Positions 17,272-24,917 of a DNA stretch of 36,833 nt are shown one piece after another. Position 1 is the stretch's first letter. Every line of letters begins with the position of its first letter. The notes beneath the pieces were generated by a model. It was given only the letters and a program-made list of their open reading frames with translations, was not told where the DNA came from and did not search any database. Source of the DNA: Gammaproteobacteria bacterium (GTDB lineage: Bacteria; Pseudomonadota; Gammaproteobacteria; SZUA-140); the NCBI GenBank assembly GCA_016716465.1, contig JADJWH010000003.1, positions 1 to 36,833 of the forward strand, given 5' to 3'. A program made the translations under genes and the position numbers.

Positions 17272-17784
17272 ATGCAAATCTCCCAGGATTGTGCTGTCGC
17301 AATTGATTTCACGATGACTGACATCGATGGCACTGAATATAGCTCAACCAAAAGCCATTATCCTTACAGATATCTACATGGTCATAGACAGCTGCTGCCG
17401 GGTCTGGAAAAGGTGTTGGAAGGTAAAAAGGCGGGAGATTCATTCAGTGTGACAGTGAGCCCCGAAGAGGCCTATGGTGTATGGGATGAAAACCGTCGCA
17501 CAGTATTATCCCGAGAAGACTTTAGCGATGATGAGCTTGTCATCGGTCATCGCGTAGACATCATGACCGAAGGCGGAAGGCGTATGGTTACTGTAATCGG
17601 GTTCGATCAAGATAAGGTTATTCTGGATACCAATCATGAATTGGTAGGTAAGACCCTGAAGTTTGATGTGAAGATACTCAGTGTACGCAAAGCTACCATC
17701 CATGAGCTCGGTTGTGGTACTGCGCATGAAACCGAACAGGAAGCATTGGAAAGCATCAGGGATGCTTCGGGTATACGGATATAA
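17272..17784 (+). CDS. SlyD-like FKBP-type peptidyl-prolyl isomerase
   Basis: A 170-residue protein of the SlyD type: a short FKBP domain interrupted by an insert-in-flap chaperone domain. GAGGAGG precedes ATG 17272. Matching blocks are YLHGHRQLLPGLEKVLEGKK and VSPEEAYGVWDEN (FKBP part, about residues 34-75), the insert domain about 76-125, and LDTNHELVGKTLKFDVKILS (return to FKBP). SlyD isomerises proline bonds, acts as a chaperone and often binds nickel through a His/Cys-rich tail. Here the tail has only HELGCGTAHE plus an acidic end, so metal storage is doubtful. Composition is less GC-rich than the housekeeping genes. It stands alone, so its partners are unknown. Confidence 0.85.
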   Translation: MQISQDCAVAIDFTMTDIDGTEYSSTKSHYPYRYLHGHRQLLPGLEKVLEGKKAGDSFSVTVSPEEAYGVWDENRRTVLSREDFSDDELVIGHRVDIMTEGGRRMVTVIGFDQDKVILDTNHELVGKTLKFDVKILSVRKATIHELGCGTAHETEQEALESIRDASGIRI

Positions 17785-18513
17785 AAATAACATGCAATAT
17801 CATTAAGACGTTCCAGCGGATACCCGAAAGAAATGGTGAGGCTGAAGGACAGGGCTTAAGACGACGGCGCCGTGTCTTCTAAATCCTTTCGCCAAGCGGT
17901 ACGCGGACAGCGATTCAACGGTCCGATGATACGCAGTAACCTTCTATCCACTTGAATCGAATTCTCGGGTGGGTCAATTATCTTTCTCCCTTAATACAGA
18001 TGCCATTCAGGCCCCAACTCTCGGAGCCTTCTTGTCAGGCTAGTCAGCCAATATCCATAATATTTCCAGGCAGGACTGATCAGGTCGCGATAACGATGCA
18101 GCTACTTACGTTTACCCCGTGGTGAGTATTTGGGCATCAAAATATGAGGACCGGAGTATGGTCACGTCATTTGAAAGAGAACTCGTACTTTGAGTTACAG
18201 TTGCCCGTTCGGACACTGAGACAATAAATACTTGGTAAGTCAGGAGTGGATTGGCGTGGTGACAGAATTAGGCTGTCGATACCGGATGGAAATGTCATTT
18301 CCATATCTGAACAGCAGTTCAAACTGCTGTAGCAAGATCTGGGTATTTATGTGAGGCCTTAGACCACGTGATGATAGGTGATATGCAGATAGCCCAAACA
18401 TCCAGGTGCCGTTAATTTGACGCTTGTCGCTATTTAGCGACTCTTGATCGTGAAACATTTTTATTATTAGCATGTCGAATAAGAGGGATTAGTGTTTACA
18501 CAGGGGGGTGTCC
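17785..18513 (+). other. Gene-poor, AT-richer stretch of about 730 bases
   Basis: No credible gene. The base composition is clearly less GC-rich than the flanks. It contains two adjacent palindromes (separate entry). On the minus strand a 94-codon frame from ATG 18135-18137 to TAA 17856-17858 is broken by in-frame stops at codons 12 and 49 and could be a decayed gene. The minus-strand open frame at 18240-18473 (77 codons) resembles no family I know and is not called. No tRNA, insertion sequence or integrase remnant was recognised. Confidence 0.5.
18286..18330. repeat. Two adjacent perfect palindromes
   Basis: ATGGAAATG (18286-18294) and CATTTCCAT (18296-18304) are inverted around one base; six bases later ACAGCAGTT (18311-18319) and AACTGCTGT (18322-18330) are inverted around two bases. 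Both have 9-bp perfect arms. Neither is followed by a T-run, so they are not typical terminators. They may be protein-binding sites or remnants of a mobile element. Confidence 0.6.
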
Positions 18514-18759
18514 ATGACGATGTCTATCGCCATCAGCAGTGAAGAAATTGCAGCGGGGATTGATCGCAAGCGGGCAAATGATATTGCCGAAAGAGTTGCG
18601 CGATGGGTTCAAATCAGGGCCAATACTGCCTGGACCCCTTCGAACTTACTTACCCGGGAGTTTTTCGCGCAATGCGCATATAACTATGCCTATGAAGTCG
18701 CTTTCGTGAAAGCCATTGCGAAGCAGAAAGCGATGCTAATGGGATTTAGACACTTCTAG
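18514..18759 (+). CDS. Hypothetical small protein
   Basis: An 81-residue protein from ATG 18514, with a G-rich AGGGGGG at 18502-18508 that could serve as a ribosome-binding site. No family is recognised. The sequence is soluble, helical in character and basic in the middle (IDRKRANDIAERVARWVQIR), followed by an aromatic, alanine-rich part (FFAQCAYNYAYEVAFVKAIA). There is no signal peptide or membrane helix. It stands alone between two gene-poor stretches, with its own short leader. The coherent composition and ribosome-binding site support a real gene; nothing points to its function. Confidence 0.5.
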   Translation: MTMSIAISSEEIAAGIDRKRANDIAERVARWVQIRANTAWTPSNLLTREFFAQCAYNYAYEVAFVKAIAKQKAMLMGFRHF

Positions 18760-19076
18760 GTCAGACCTCTGGGGCGATAGACGATTGACCGTGACACCCA
18801 GCAAGACGTTGTGTCGTCTGAGTTGGAATTTAAAATGTTCTCAAATCTGGATGCATCATCCGATGAAGGGTTTTCATTGGTGAGGCCGTCCAGTGTCCAG
18901 CCAGAGTCGTTAAGAATAAATTACTGTTTGGGGTAGGGCGAGGAGCCCGGTGGAGATTTAGCTTGATCGATCTCTTGGGCTGGTTAAAATATGGAACCTC
19001 GCAGCGATTTCTGTCGTCAAACAAATACGTTACCGGGTAAAAGTAATATAAATTATAAATAGTTCATATCAGTTGT
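18760..19076 (+). other. Noncoding stretch before the sulfotransferase gene
   Basis: About 317 bases without a supported gene. It contains a possible promoter (18963-18990) and a strongly AT-rich leader (about 19040-19070). The minus-strand open frame at 18830-19024 has no recognisable family, and nothing else was seen. Confidence 0.5.
18963..18990 (+). promoter_or_regulatory. Possible promoter of the sulfotransferase gene
   Basis: TTGATC (18963-18968), a 16-base spacer and TAAAAT (18985-18990) match sigma-70 hexamers well. The leader to the GTG at 19077 would be about 80 bases and AT-rich. Confidence 0.4.
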
Positions 19077-19961
19077 GTGGTCGGGATATTGAAAAACCAA
19101 TCACAAAATACCCAACTGTTTTTCTGTTTTGGTCCCGCCAAGTCGGGGACGACGCTGTTGCAGCGCGCCTTGAATCTGCACCCTCAGGTTTCCTGCCCCT
19201 CCGAGTATGATTGCCGTTCCCTTTACGAAGGACTCAAATGGGTCTTCGGTGAATTCAACAAGGTACTGCAGCTGTACGACCGACGCACTGGCGGGCAGGG
19301 AGCGGCCCTGGTAGGGGGTGAAAGCGTCAATGCCGTTTTTCGCTCGTCACTTGAGACCATGATGCGCGAGGCCGCCAGGGGCAAGCCCATCATCGGGGCC
19401 AACGACAACAATATCATCGCCAACCTCGAGTTCTTCAACAATCTGTTCGACCAGCCCCGGTTTATCGCGATCTTCCGTAACCCCATCGATCAAGGTCTGT
19501 CGGCCTGGCATCACAACCTGCGCCTGGCGCAGGAGGAGAATGATCCGCGTCACAGCGAATTGCTTACCCAGTGCGGTGATCTGTCAGGCTGGCTGCGACA
19601 GTCGGCGCATCTTTTTATTCAGAATGTCGATCGCTGGCGCACTTTTTCGGAAGGGCGCGATAATGTGCACATGGTTCGCTATGAAGATCTGGTGACCCAC
19701 CGCATAGAGACCCTGCGCGGAATTTTTTCTTTTCTGGGTGCTGACACCGGCGACGTAATACTCGACAGGATCGCATCGGAAACGGACATTGGACGTATGC
19801 GATCCACCTCGAAAAATCCCGGGTTCTTCCGGTCGGGGTCGATCGAGATGGGAGGTGGGGAAATCACGCGGCAATTGCGCGCGGAACTCTCGGAGATGAT
19901 AGCCGACTCCATGGAAAAGATCGGCTACCGTGTTGATCTGGGACTGCCGTTGAGAGCATGA
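19077..19961 (+). CDS. Sulfotransferase family protein (PAPS-dependent)
   Basis: A 294-residue cytosolic enzyme that would transfer sulfate from 3'-phosphoadenosine 5'-phosphosulfate to an unknown acceptor. The 5'-phosphosulfate loop is FGPAKSGTTLLQRAL (about residues 20-34) and the 3'-phosphate site FIAIFRNPIDQGLSAW (about 130-145); MVRYEDLVTHRIETLRGIF follows in the usual place. This is the layout of the bacterial sulfotransferase families PF00685/PF13469. The start GTG 19077 has no clear ribosome-binding site, so the first residues are unsure; the P-loop fixes the N-terminal part within about 20 residues. It is alone on this strand and converges, 79 bases apart, with a pair of secreted proteins. 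The acceptor cannot be deduced. Confidence 0.85.
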   Translation: MVGILKNQSQNTQLFFCFGPAKSGTTLLQRALNLHPQVSCPSEYDCRSLYEGLKWVFGEFNKVLQLYDRRTGGQGAALVGGESVNAVFRSSLETMMREAARGKPIIGANDNNIIANLEFFNNLFDQPRFIAIFRNPIDQGLSAWHHNLRLAQEENDPRHSELLTQCGDLSGWLRQSAHLFIQNVDRWRTFSEGRDNVHMVRYEDLVTHRIETLRGIFSFLGADTGDVILDRIASETDIGRMRSTSKNPGFFRSGSIEMGGGEITRQLRAELSEMIADSMEKIGYRVDLGLPLRA

Positions 19962-20040
19962 CGGCCGGCTCCGCTGAACTTCCAGACGGAACCGACCGCT
20001 TCTCCCGAGCTACGTCCGTGTAGCCCCCTTCGGTGTTATA

Positions 20041-20967
20041 TCAGGGACCTGATGGCGCCGCGCCCAGATCCCAGAGGGCGGTATCCCAGTCCCATGAACC
20101 ATTGTCGGTGAACGAGGCGGCTGAGCCCAGCGCCATGTAGCTCGAGGTGCCCGCTGCGGCATTGGTGCCGGGGGCCGTCACGGCCACCGAGCCCCAGTTG
20201 GTGTACTTCTGATATCCGAACTGACGTGCGCTGGCCGCGGCATTGCCCGGCATATCCGCGCCGATCCACACCACGCTCAATCCGTCGGTCGAGGCATAGG
20301 CCAGAGCCGGCATGATCGTACCGCCCAGGGTTCCACTGGTGGTCGGCATGAACGCCGCGCCATCGATCGAGGCATAGGTGAATTTGCCGACCGCTGCAAC
20401 GCCAAGGTTCTGGTCAATGCGTTGGCGCGCATTACCGTTCACGCCATCCTGCTGGAAAGTCTGGCTCGCGACCTGCTGGTTCATATACAGATCGGCGCCG
20501 CCACCACCGCTGGTGGGGATGGTGAGATCTCCGCCAGGCTTAAAGGCGGCTTCGAAAAGCTTCATCCTGAAGTCCATGCCGCCATCCACGATACCCTGGC
20601 TGACCGCGACGTTATTGGTGTTGACGCCGCTGGCGAAGGTTTCGGTTTCCTGCCAGAATCCCAGGCCCGCGGCCGGGGTTCCGTTGGCATCCTCTTCCAC
20701 CGTGATCGTGCGGATGAAAGAGACTCCGCTGCCGGGATCAGTCACCTGCTGCATGAACATACCCGGGCTGGTGGCGTCGAGCGTCACACAAGTCCAGGTG
20801 GTTGAGCACTCGGTCGAGGTGTCGGTGACGACACCGTTGGTGACAGAGTATTGATCGAAGGCGAGCGGGCCGTCATGTAAAATTGCGGCACCGGCCAGGG
20901 CAGCGCTCGAGACAAAAAGTCCCCCCATCGTCGCCGTTGCCGCCTTGAGAAGATACTTGTAATTCAT
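20041..20967 (-). CDS. Secreted protein of unknown function, paralogue of the upstream gene
   Basis: A 308-residue protein with a clear signal peptide (MNYKYLLKAATATMGGLFVS, then SAALAGA). AGGAG precedes ATG 20967. No known domain is recognised. It is a paralogue of the gene at 21005-22024: both have C-x5-C followed by [VT]-[TS]-LDAT-x-x-G and QxVTD near mature residues 30-60, LAYA about two thirds along, [FL]-G-[YL]-Q-[KR]-YT, and W-[DN]-TAL near the C-terminus. The two Cys are its only ones, so they could form one disulfide after export. It is rich in Gly, Ala, Ser and Thr, like a beta-rich extracellular protein. No PEP-CTERM, LPxTG or membrane anchor is present. It is second in a two-gene operon, 37 bases after its paralogue. 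Confidence 0.78.
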   Translation of the reverse strand: MNYKYLLKAATATMGGLFVSSAALAGAAILHDGPLAFDQYSVTNGVVTDTSTECSTTWTCVTLDATSPGMFMQQVTDPGSGVSFIRTITVEEDANGTPAAGLGFWQETETFASGVNTNNVAVSQGIVDGGMDFRMKLFEAAFKPGGDLTIPTSGGGGADLYMNQQVASQTFQQDGVNGNARQRIDQNLGVAAVGKFTYASIDGAAFMPTTSGTLGGTIMPALAYASTDGLSVVWIGADMPGNAAASARQFGYQKYTNWGSVAVTAPGTNAAAGTSSYMALGSAASFTDNGSWDWDTALWDLGAAPSGP

Positions 20968-21004
20968 GTTTTTCTCCTATCGCAATGCGATGTTCGGTGT
21001 GCCG

Positions 21005-22024
21005 TTAGGGCAGGATGTAGTCGTTGGCGTAGGTGCCCGGAGCGGGCGGCGCAAGCAACCCGCTGCTGATGGAGTTGGTGAAATACTCCTGCGGCTGTGT
21101 GCCGAACAGCGCCGTGTTCCATCCGAACTGTGTTCCACTGATCTCCGCGCTCGCGCCACCGGAGATGTCGACCACAAAATTGCCATTACCATCCGCATTG
21201 CTTGCCGTGATTGAGGTGCCTCCGGCATTGGTTTTCTGCGCCTGACCCGTCGTAGTGACCACGGTGTAGCGCTGCAGACCCAGGGTACGATCGAACTGGC
21301 TGCCGATACCCGAGGCGGCCTGCGTCAGCCAAACTGCCGTGACGGCGTTGCCAGCCGCATAGGCAAGGGTCTGTTCCTGTGACCCGCCCGGATCGAGAGT
21401 CAGGGTGCCGCCCGCGGAAAGCAGGCCCGCGCGCCGGACCGTGATGGTGCCTTCATTGCCCGTGCCGCCACCGGCGGTTCCGCCGGTCGAATAGTGATTC
21501 AATTCCAGATAGGTGGTAGCACCTTCATGGAAGTGCCAGTCCATGCTGCGCGTGGTCGCGCCCAATCCCTGTTCCTGATCGGCGATGAAAGCAGCGATGC
21601 CGATCAGGGTACCTGAGCCGATTTCGGCCATGGTCGACATCGCATCGTTACCGATCTGGGTGCCGGCCTTGATGATGCTGCGGTTGACATAGTCGCCGGA
21701 ACCGTCCTGCGCACCGATCATGCCTTCGCTCCTGAAGCCCAGTGCCTGAACGGCCGCCAGGTCACTTGCACTGGCGCCTTCATCGGTCACGATGGTGCGA
21801 AAGTAGGCGACAGTGGTGTCGGCATCGTCGGTGACCCGCTGCTGCAGGATTCCGTTGCCGGTGGCGTCCAGGCTGGTGCAGGTGTATCCGGCCGGACAGG
21901 TCGCCGTGATTGTTCCGCCTGAAACCGTCCATGCGTCATATCCCCCGATGGGAGCCGCCATGGCTGCACCGCCCACGAACAAGGTGGCCGCGGATGCCAT
22001 GGTTATTGCTGTAATTTTCTTCAT
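21005..22024 (-). CDS. Secreted protein of unknown function, first of a paralogous pair
   Basis: A 339-residue protein from ATG 22024, chosen because AGGAGAG lies at 22032-22038 and a signal peptide follows at once (MKKITAITMASAATLFVGGA, then AMAA). The open frame continues 40 codons upstream, but that part has no export signal and is unlikely to be translated. After the signal come C-x5-C (CPAGYTC), SLDATGNGILQQRVTD, a Gly/Thr-rich middle with MDWHFHEGATTYLELNHYST, LAYAAGNAVTAVW, LGLQRYTVV and FGWNTALFG. The two Cys are the only ones and match those of the paralogue at 20041-20967. No family was recognised; a surface, matrix or adhesion role is only a guess. Confidence 0.78.
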   Translation of the reverse strand: MKKITAITMASAATLFVGGAAMAAPIGGYDAWTVSGGTITATCPAGYTCTSLDATGNGILQQRVTDDADTTVAYFRTIVTDEGASASDLAAVQALGFRSEGMIGAQDGSGDYVNRSIIKAGTQIGNDAMSTMAEIGSGTLIGIAAFIADQEQGLGATTRSMDWHFHEGATTYLELNHYSTGGTAGGGTGNEGTITVRRAGLLSAGGTLTLDPGGSQEQTLAYAAGNAVTAVWLTQAASGIGSQFDRTLGLQRYTVVTTTGQAQKTNAGGTSITASNADGNGNFVVDISGGASAEISGTQFGWNTALFGTQPQEYFTNSISSGLLAPPAPGTYANDYILP

Positions 22025-22419
22025 TGAGATGCTCTCCTGTATGTGTACGCACACATGTTTCTCAGCTAGATGTAGCGGCATCTCGTGCGAAATTATTAGT
22101 TCGATGGTCCAAATAATTGTTGTGAAAACAGTAGGTTTTTGCACACATCCCGGAGATGTTTCAGTAGGAAGAAAGGCTGATGCGTAATGTTTCGATATAT
22201 GTGATGGCCATCACGCTTTCTTCAAGATCTCCTATGGGCGGGATGCTCCTGAATTCAAATAGTTAATTGGTTGTGCTGGTCTGATATCGGGCGTTGTATC
22301 CTCAAGCTGCCGGTCGATGGGAATATCTTCAATGGGTTTCATAGGGTTTATGGACATGGATGTCCGGCATTACTCATAATGAGATTCACATAGGTAATAT
22401 CCTGAGGCGCGGTATACAT
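22025..22419. other. Divergent intergenic region with two small palindromes
   Basis: About 395 bases between the secreted-protein operon (minus) and a small membrane gene (plus). ATGTGT (22041-22046) and ACACAT (22051-22056) form an inverted repeat in the 5' leader of the secreted-protein operon, just upstream of its ribosome-binding site. GGACAT (22352-22357) and ATGTCC (22360-22365) form another, before the membrane gene. No strong promoter was picked on either strand. Confidence 0.45.
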
Positions 22420-22710
22420 ATGGAATACTTCTTTCCAGTTCTACTGGCAGTGTTGCTGATCCTGTTCCTGGCGACCAATTTCGATCTGGTATCCACGGTC
22501 GTGGGCTACCTGCTGATGGTTGGGATGATCACGGCTGCAGTCGGCGCGATCGCTTACGGCTTGTATGAAGCTCTGGGATCCCGGAGCGCGATCTTTCTCG
22601 TGCTTGTCGCTTTGGGGATATGGGCTGTCACCAGGGCGCGTGATTCTGTGAGCGGATTTATCAGGGGATTCGCCGCGGGATATCGCACCGGGCCAGGCGA
22701 AAAGGCCTGA
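22420..22710 (+). CDS. Small hypothetical membrane protein
   Basis: A 96-residue protein from ATG 22420 with about three membrane helices: FFPVLLAVLLILFLATN, VGYLLMVGMITAAVGAIAYG and AIFLVLVALGIWAV. A short Gly-rich end (FIRGFAAGYRTGPG) follows. No family is recognised. An in-frame ATG at 22360 would add 20 hydrophilic residues; I prefer 22420 because the helix then starts at once. The hydrophobic pattern supports a real gene. It precedes a CNNM-type gene on the same strand with a gap of 134 bases, so co-transcription is possible but unproven. Confidence 0.6.
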   Translation: MEYFFPVLLAVLLILFLATNFDLVSTVVGYLLMVGMITAAVGAIAYGLYEALGSRSAIFLVLVALGIWAVTRARDSVSGFIRGFAAGYRTGPGEKA

Positions 22711-22844
22711 CAACACAATGTGACCATGCAGTTCCAGCGCCTGGTCTTTTGACGTGCGCCGTAACATGGCATTAAGCGGCATCACTGCGGTTTGTCCTGT
22801 CCGGCCCCGCGCCACATTCACAGAGCCTATGGTCTGATCGGTTC

Positions 22845-24167
22845 ATGACGTTTCCCTGGGAACTGATCGTCATCCTGCTGCTGATTCTGCTCAATGGCTT
22901 TTTCGCCATGTCCGAGCTCGCAGTGATCTCCTCGCGACGTGCCCGCCTGAAGGCCCTGGCAGAGGCCGGCAGCAAAACCGCGCGCAGTGCACTGAAGCTC
23001 TCCGAGTCTCCCGGGCCGTTTCTGTCTACGGTCCAGATCGGCATTACCATGATCGGGATTTTTGCCGGCGCCTACGGAGAAAAGACCCTGACGGCTTCAC
23101 TTTCGGGGTGGCTGGCGCAATTTCCCGGGTTCGTCTCAGTCAGCGATATCCTTGCTCTGGCAATCGTCGTCGCGGGGATTACCTATTTTTCCCTGATTCT
23201 GGGTGAACTGGTGCCGAAGCGGATCGCCCTGGCGAATGCGGAGCGCATCGCATCTCTGGTAGCTCCACCCATGAAGCTGCTTGCCACCATCTTTACGCCA
23301 ATGGTGGTTGTGCTGGATGCGTCCACCCGTTTCGTGCTCCGTCTGCTGGGCCGCCATGCCGTGGCGGCGAACAAGATTACCGATGAAGAAATCAGATCCC
23401 TGATTTCCGAAGCGGCCGACACAGGTGTAGTCGAACGTGCCGAGGGGAACATGATTCGCGGCGTGATGCGTCTTGCCGACCGCCCCATCCAGGCCCTGAT
23501 GACGCCACGAGTCGAGATTGTATGGATCGATATCGGATCGACGGAGCAGGATATCCGTCAGCTGCTGCGAGACAGTACGTACAACCGTTTCCCGGTCAGT
23601 CGGGGTGAACTCGACGATGTCGTGGGAGTCGTCCAGATGCGGGATCTGCTGGAGCGGAGGCTAGCCGGGGAGGCGCTCGACGTGCGGGATGTGCTGCGGC
23701 AACCGCTGTTCGTTCATGAGAACATCAGCGCCCTGAATGCCCTGGAGCAACTGCGTGGGAACGAAGTGCGGATGGCAGTCGTAGTGGATGAATATGGTGA
23801 GATCCAGGGATTGGTAACTCCGACAGATATTTTGACGGCGATCGCGGGTGAACTCGCCGATAGTGCGGACGAGGGCGAGCCGCTGGTCGTCCGCCGGGAC
23901 GACGGTTCATGGCTGCTCGATGGCGGTTTGCCTGTCGACGAGGCGCGCGATCTGCTTGGGCTGCATTCGCTAACTCAAGACGCATCGTTCCATACCCTGG
24001 CCGGACTGATGTTGCACCAATTCGGGCATGTTCCCTCCGCAGGCGAACATTTCGTTATGGACAACTACCGGTTTGAGGTCGTCGATATGGACGGGCACCG
24101 TGTAGACAAGATTTTGGTTTCGCCCGCTGGCGCCCCTCTGGAAACGGATATCGCCACCTCGGGTTAG
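22845..24167 (+). CDS. Hemolysin/CNNM (CorB/CorC) family membrane protein
   Basis: A 440-residue protein with the full CNNM layout: DUF21 membrane domain (about residues 1-190, with LIVILLLILLNGFFAMSELA, FLSTVQIGITMIGIFAGAYG and FSLILGELVPKRIALANAER), two CBS domains (about 205-335, with IQALMTPRVEIVWID, NRFPVSRGELDDVVGVVQMR and VVVDEYGEIQGLVTPTDIL), and a CorC_HlyC domain (about 350-430, ending HRVDKILV). Relatives are linked to magnesium or cobalt transport, and some prokaryotic CorB proteins bind Mg-ATP through the CBS pair; others are annotated as hemolysins without evidence. It appears to be a single gene or to follow the small membrane gene upstream. Confidence 0.93.
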   Translation: MTFPWELIVILLLILLNGFFAMSELAVISSRRARLKALAEAGSKTARSALKLSESPGPFLSTVQIGITMIGIFAGAYGEKTLTASLSGWLAQFPGFVSVSDILALAIVVAGITYFSLILGELVPKRIALANAERIASLVAPPMKLLATIFTPMVVVLDASTRFVLRLLGRHAVAANKITDEEIRSLISEAADTGVVERAEGNMIRGVMRLADRPIQALMTPRVEIVWIDIGSTEQDIRQLLRDSTYNRFPVSRGELDDVVGVVQMRDLLERRLAGEALDVRDVLRQPLFVHENISALNALEQLRGNEVRMAVVVDEYGEIQGLVTPTDILTAIAGELADSADEGEPLVVRRDDGSWLLDGGLPVDEARDLLGLHSLTQDASFHTLAGLMLHQFGHVPSAGEHFVMDNYRFEVVDMDGHRVDKILVSPAGAPLETDIATSG

Positions 24168-24474
24168 GCCTCAAACCCGCCTATTATTCGTCTGATTTCC
24201 CCGGAACATCGCTTGACTGAATCGGATGGTCAGAAGACAAGCATGACCAGCTGATGGCGCATGGCGCAGGGTTCTTATCTATAGAATCGCATCGCGTGAG
24301 CAACTCCGAATCCACTGGGAACAACATGCGATCTGGCGTTCGACCGATCTGTCTTAAATTTGGACAGTGGCCGGTCAGGTAGTTGGCGATCGCGGATTTG
24401 AATAAAAAATAAGACAGGCTTGCCCCGGCGCATGGCCACCGGATGGCGGGCAGGTCGCCGCGTTTTTCCGGTCC

Positions 24475-24504
24475 TTGCAATTCCTCTCGTGGCGCTGTTA
24501 GTAT
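24475..24504 (+). promoter_or_regulatory. Promoter of the DUF3649-PepSY-DUF3325 operon
   Basis: TTGCAA (24475-24480), an 18-base spacer and TAGTAT (24499-24504). The Fur box starts at the next base, so bound Fur would cover the -10 and start site. Confidence 0.5.
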
Positions 24505-24519
24505 TGAGAATAATTATTA
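24505..24519 (+). promoter_or_regulatory. Fur box
   Basis: These 15 bases match the 7-1-7 Fur consensus TGATAATnATTATCA at 12 of 14 defined positions (differences at 4 and 14). They lie directly after the -10 hexamer. Together with the function of the downstream genes this supports repression by Fur when iron is plentiful. Confidence 0.7.
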
Positions 24520-24591
24520 TATGCATTTATGTTGCGGCTGCTGCTGACGCAGCCCGACAGTTATTTCGCACATGAAGGACAGGGCGATACC

Positions 24592-24891
24592 ATGGGCTCC
24601 GACATCCCAGCAGTCCCGCGCCAGATTCCCTCGCGCGTTGCCGCCAGTCTGCTGGGCGGATATGTGCTCACCTGGGGATTCACCGTGCTGGGAATCGCCT
24701 TGCTGGCGATTTTGGGCATGCCGTTCGAGGACGCCTACAAGCTGACCATGATGCTGGCGTTCCTGGTGTTTCTGGCCGCCTTCTGCTGGACATTCGCGGC
24801 GGCCAGCGTCGCCCAGGTGTGGGCCGTATTGACCGGCGGCGGCGCAGTCATGACGGGTGCGGCATGGTCGATATCGCGGTTTCTGTCATAA
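24592..24891 (+). CDS. DUF3649 small membrane protein, iron-uptake associated
   Basis: A 99-residue protein with three hydrophobic segments (LLGGYVLTWGFTVLGIALLA, LTMMLAFLVFLAAFCWTFAA and VWAVLTGGGAVMTGAAW). It fits the DUF3649 family, whose genes usually stand with PepSY and DUF3325 genes next to siderophore receptors. The in-frame ATG 24529 would add 21 residues; I prefer 24592 because family members begin shortly before the conserved SRVAASLLGGY. It is first in a Fur-boxed operon, 26 bases before the PepSY gene. The molecular role is unknown. Confidence 0.8.
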   Translation: MGSDIPAVPRQIPSRVAASLLGGYVLTWGFTVLGIALLAILGMPFEDAYKLTMMLAFLVFLAAFCWTFAAASVAQVWAVLTGGGAVMTGAAWSISRFLS

Positions 24892-24917
24892 GGTCGGATA
24901 TATAGGATTCATCGGCG

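Larger units (their letters stand above)
24168..24591 (+). other. Intergenic region ahead of the iron-responsive operon
   Basis: About 424 bases. Just after the CNNM gene, CGGGTT (24160-24165) and AACCCG (24174-24179) form a weak hairpin without a T-run. The right end carries a promoter and Fur box (separate entries). I see no gene between them. Confidence 0.5.

Noticed and set aside
18240..18473. A 77-codon minus-strand open frame
   Set aside because: No ribosome-binding site or family; it also covers the paired palindromes.
18606..18615. GGTTCAAATC repeated from the tRNA-fMet T-arm (16954-16963), a possible attachment-site duplicate
   Set aside because: Only 10 bases match, the copy lies inside a likely gene, the following bases diverge, and no integrase is present.
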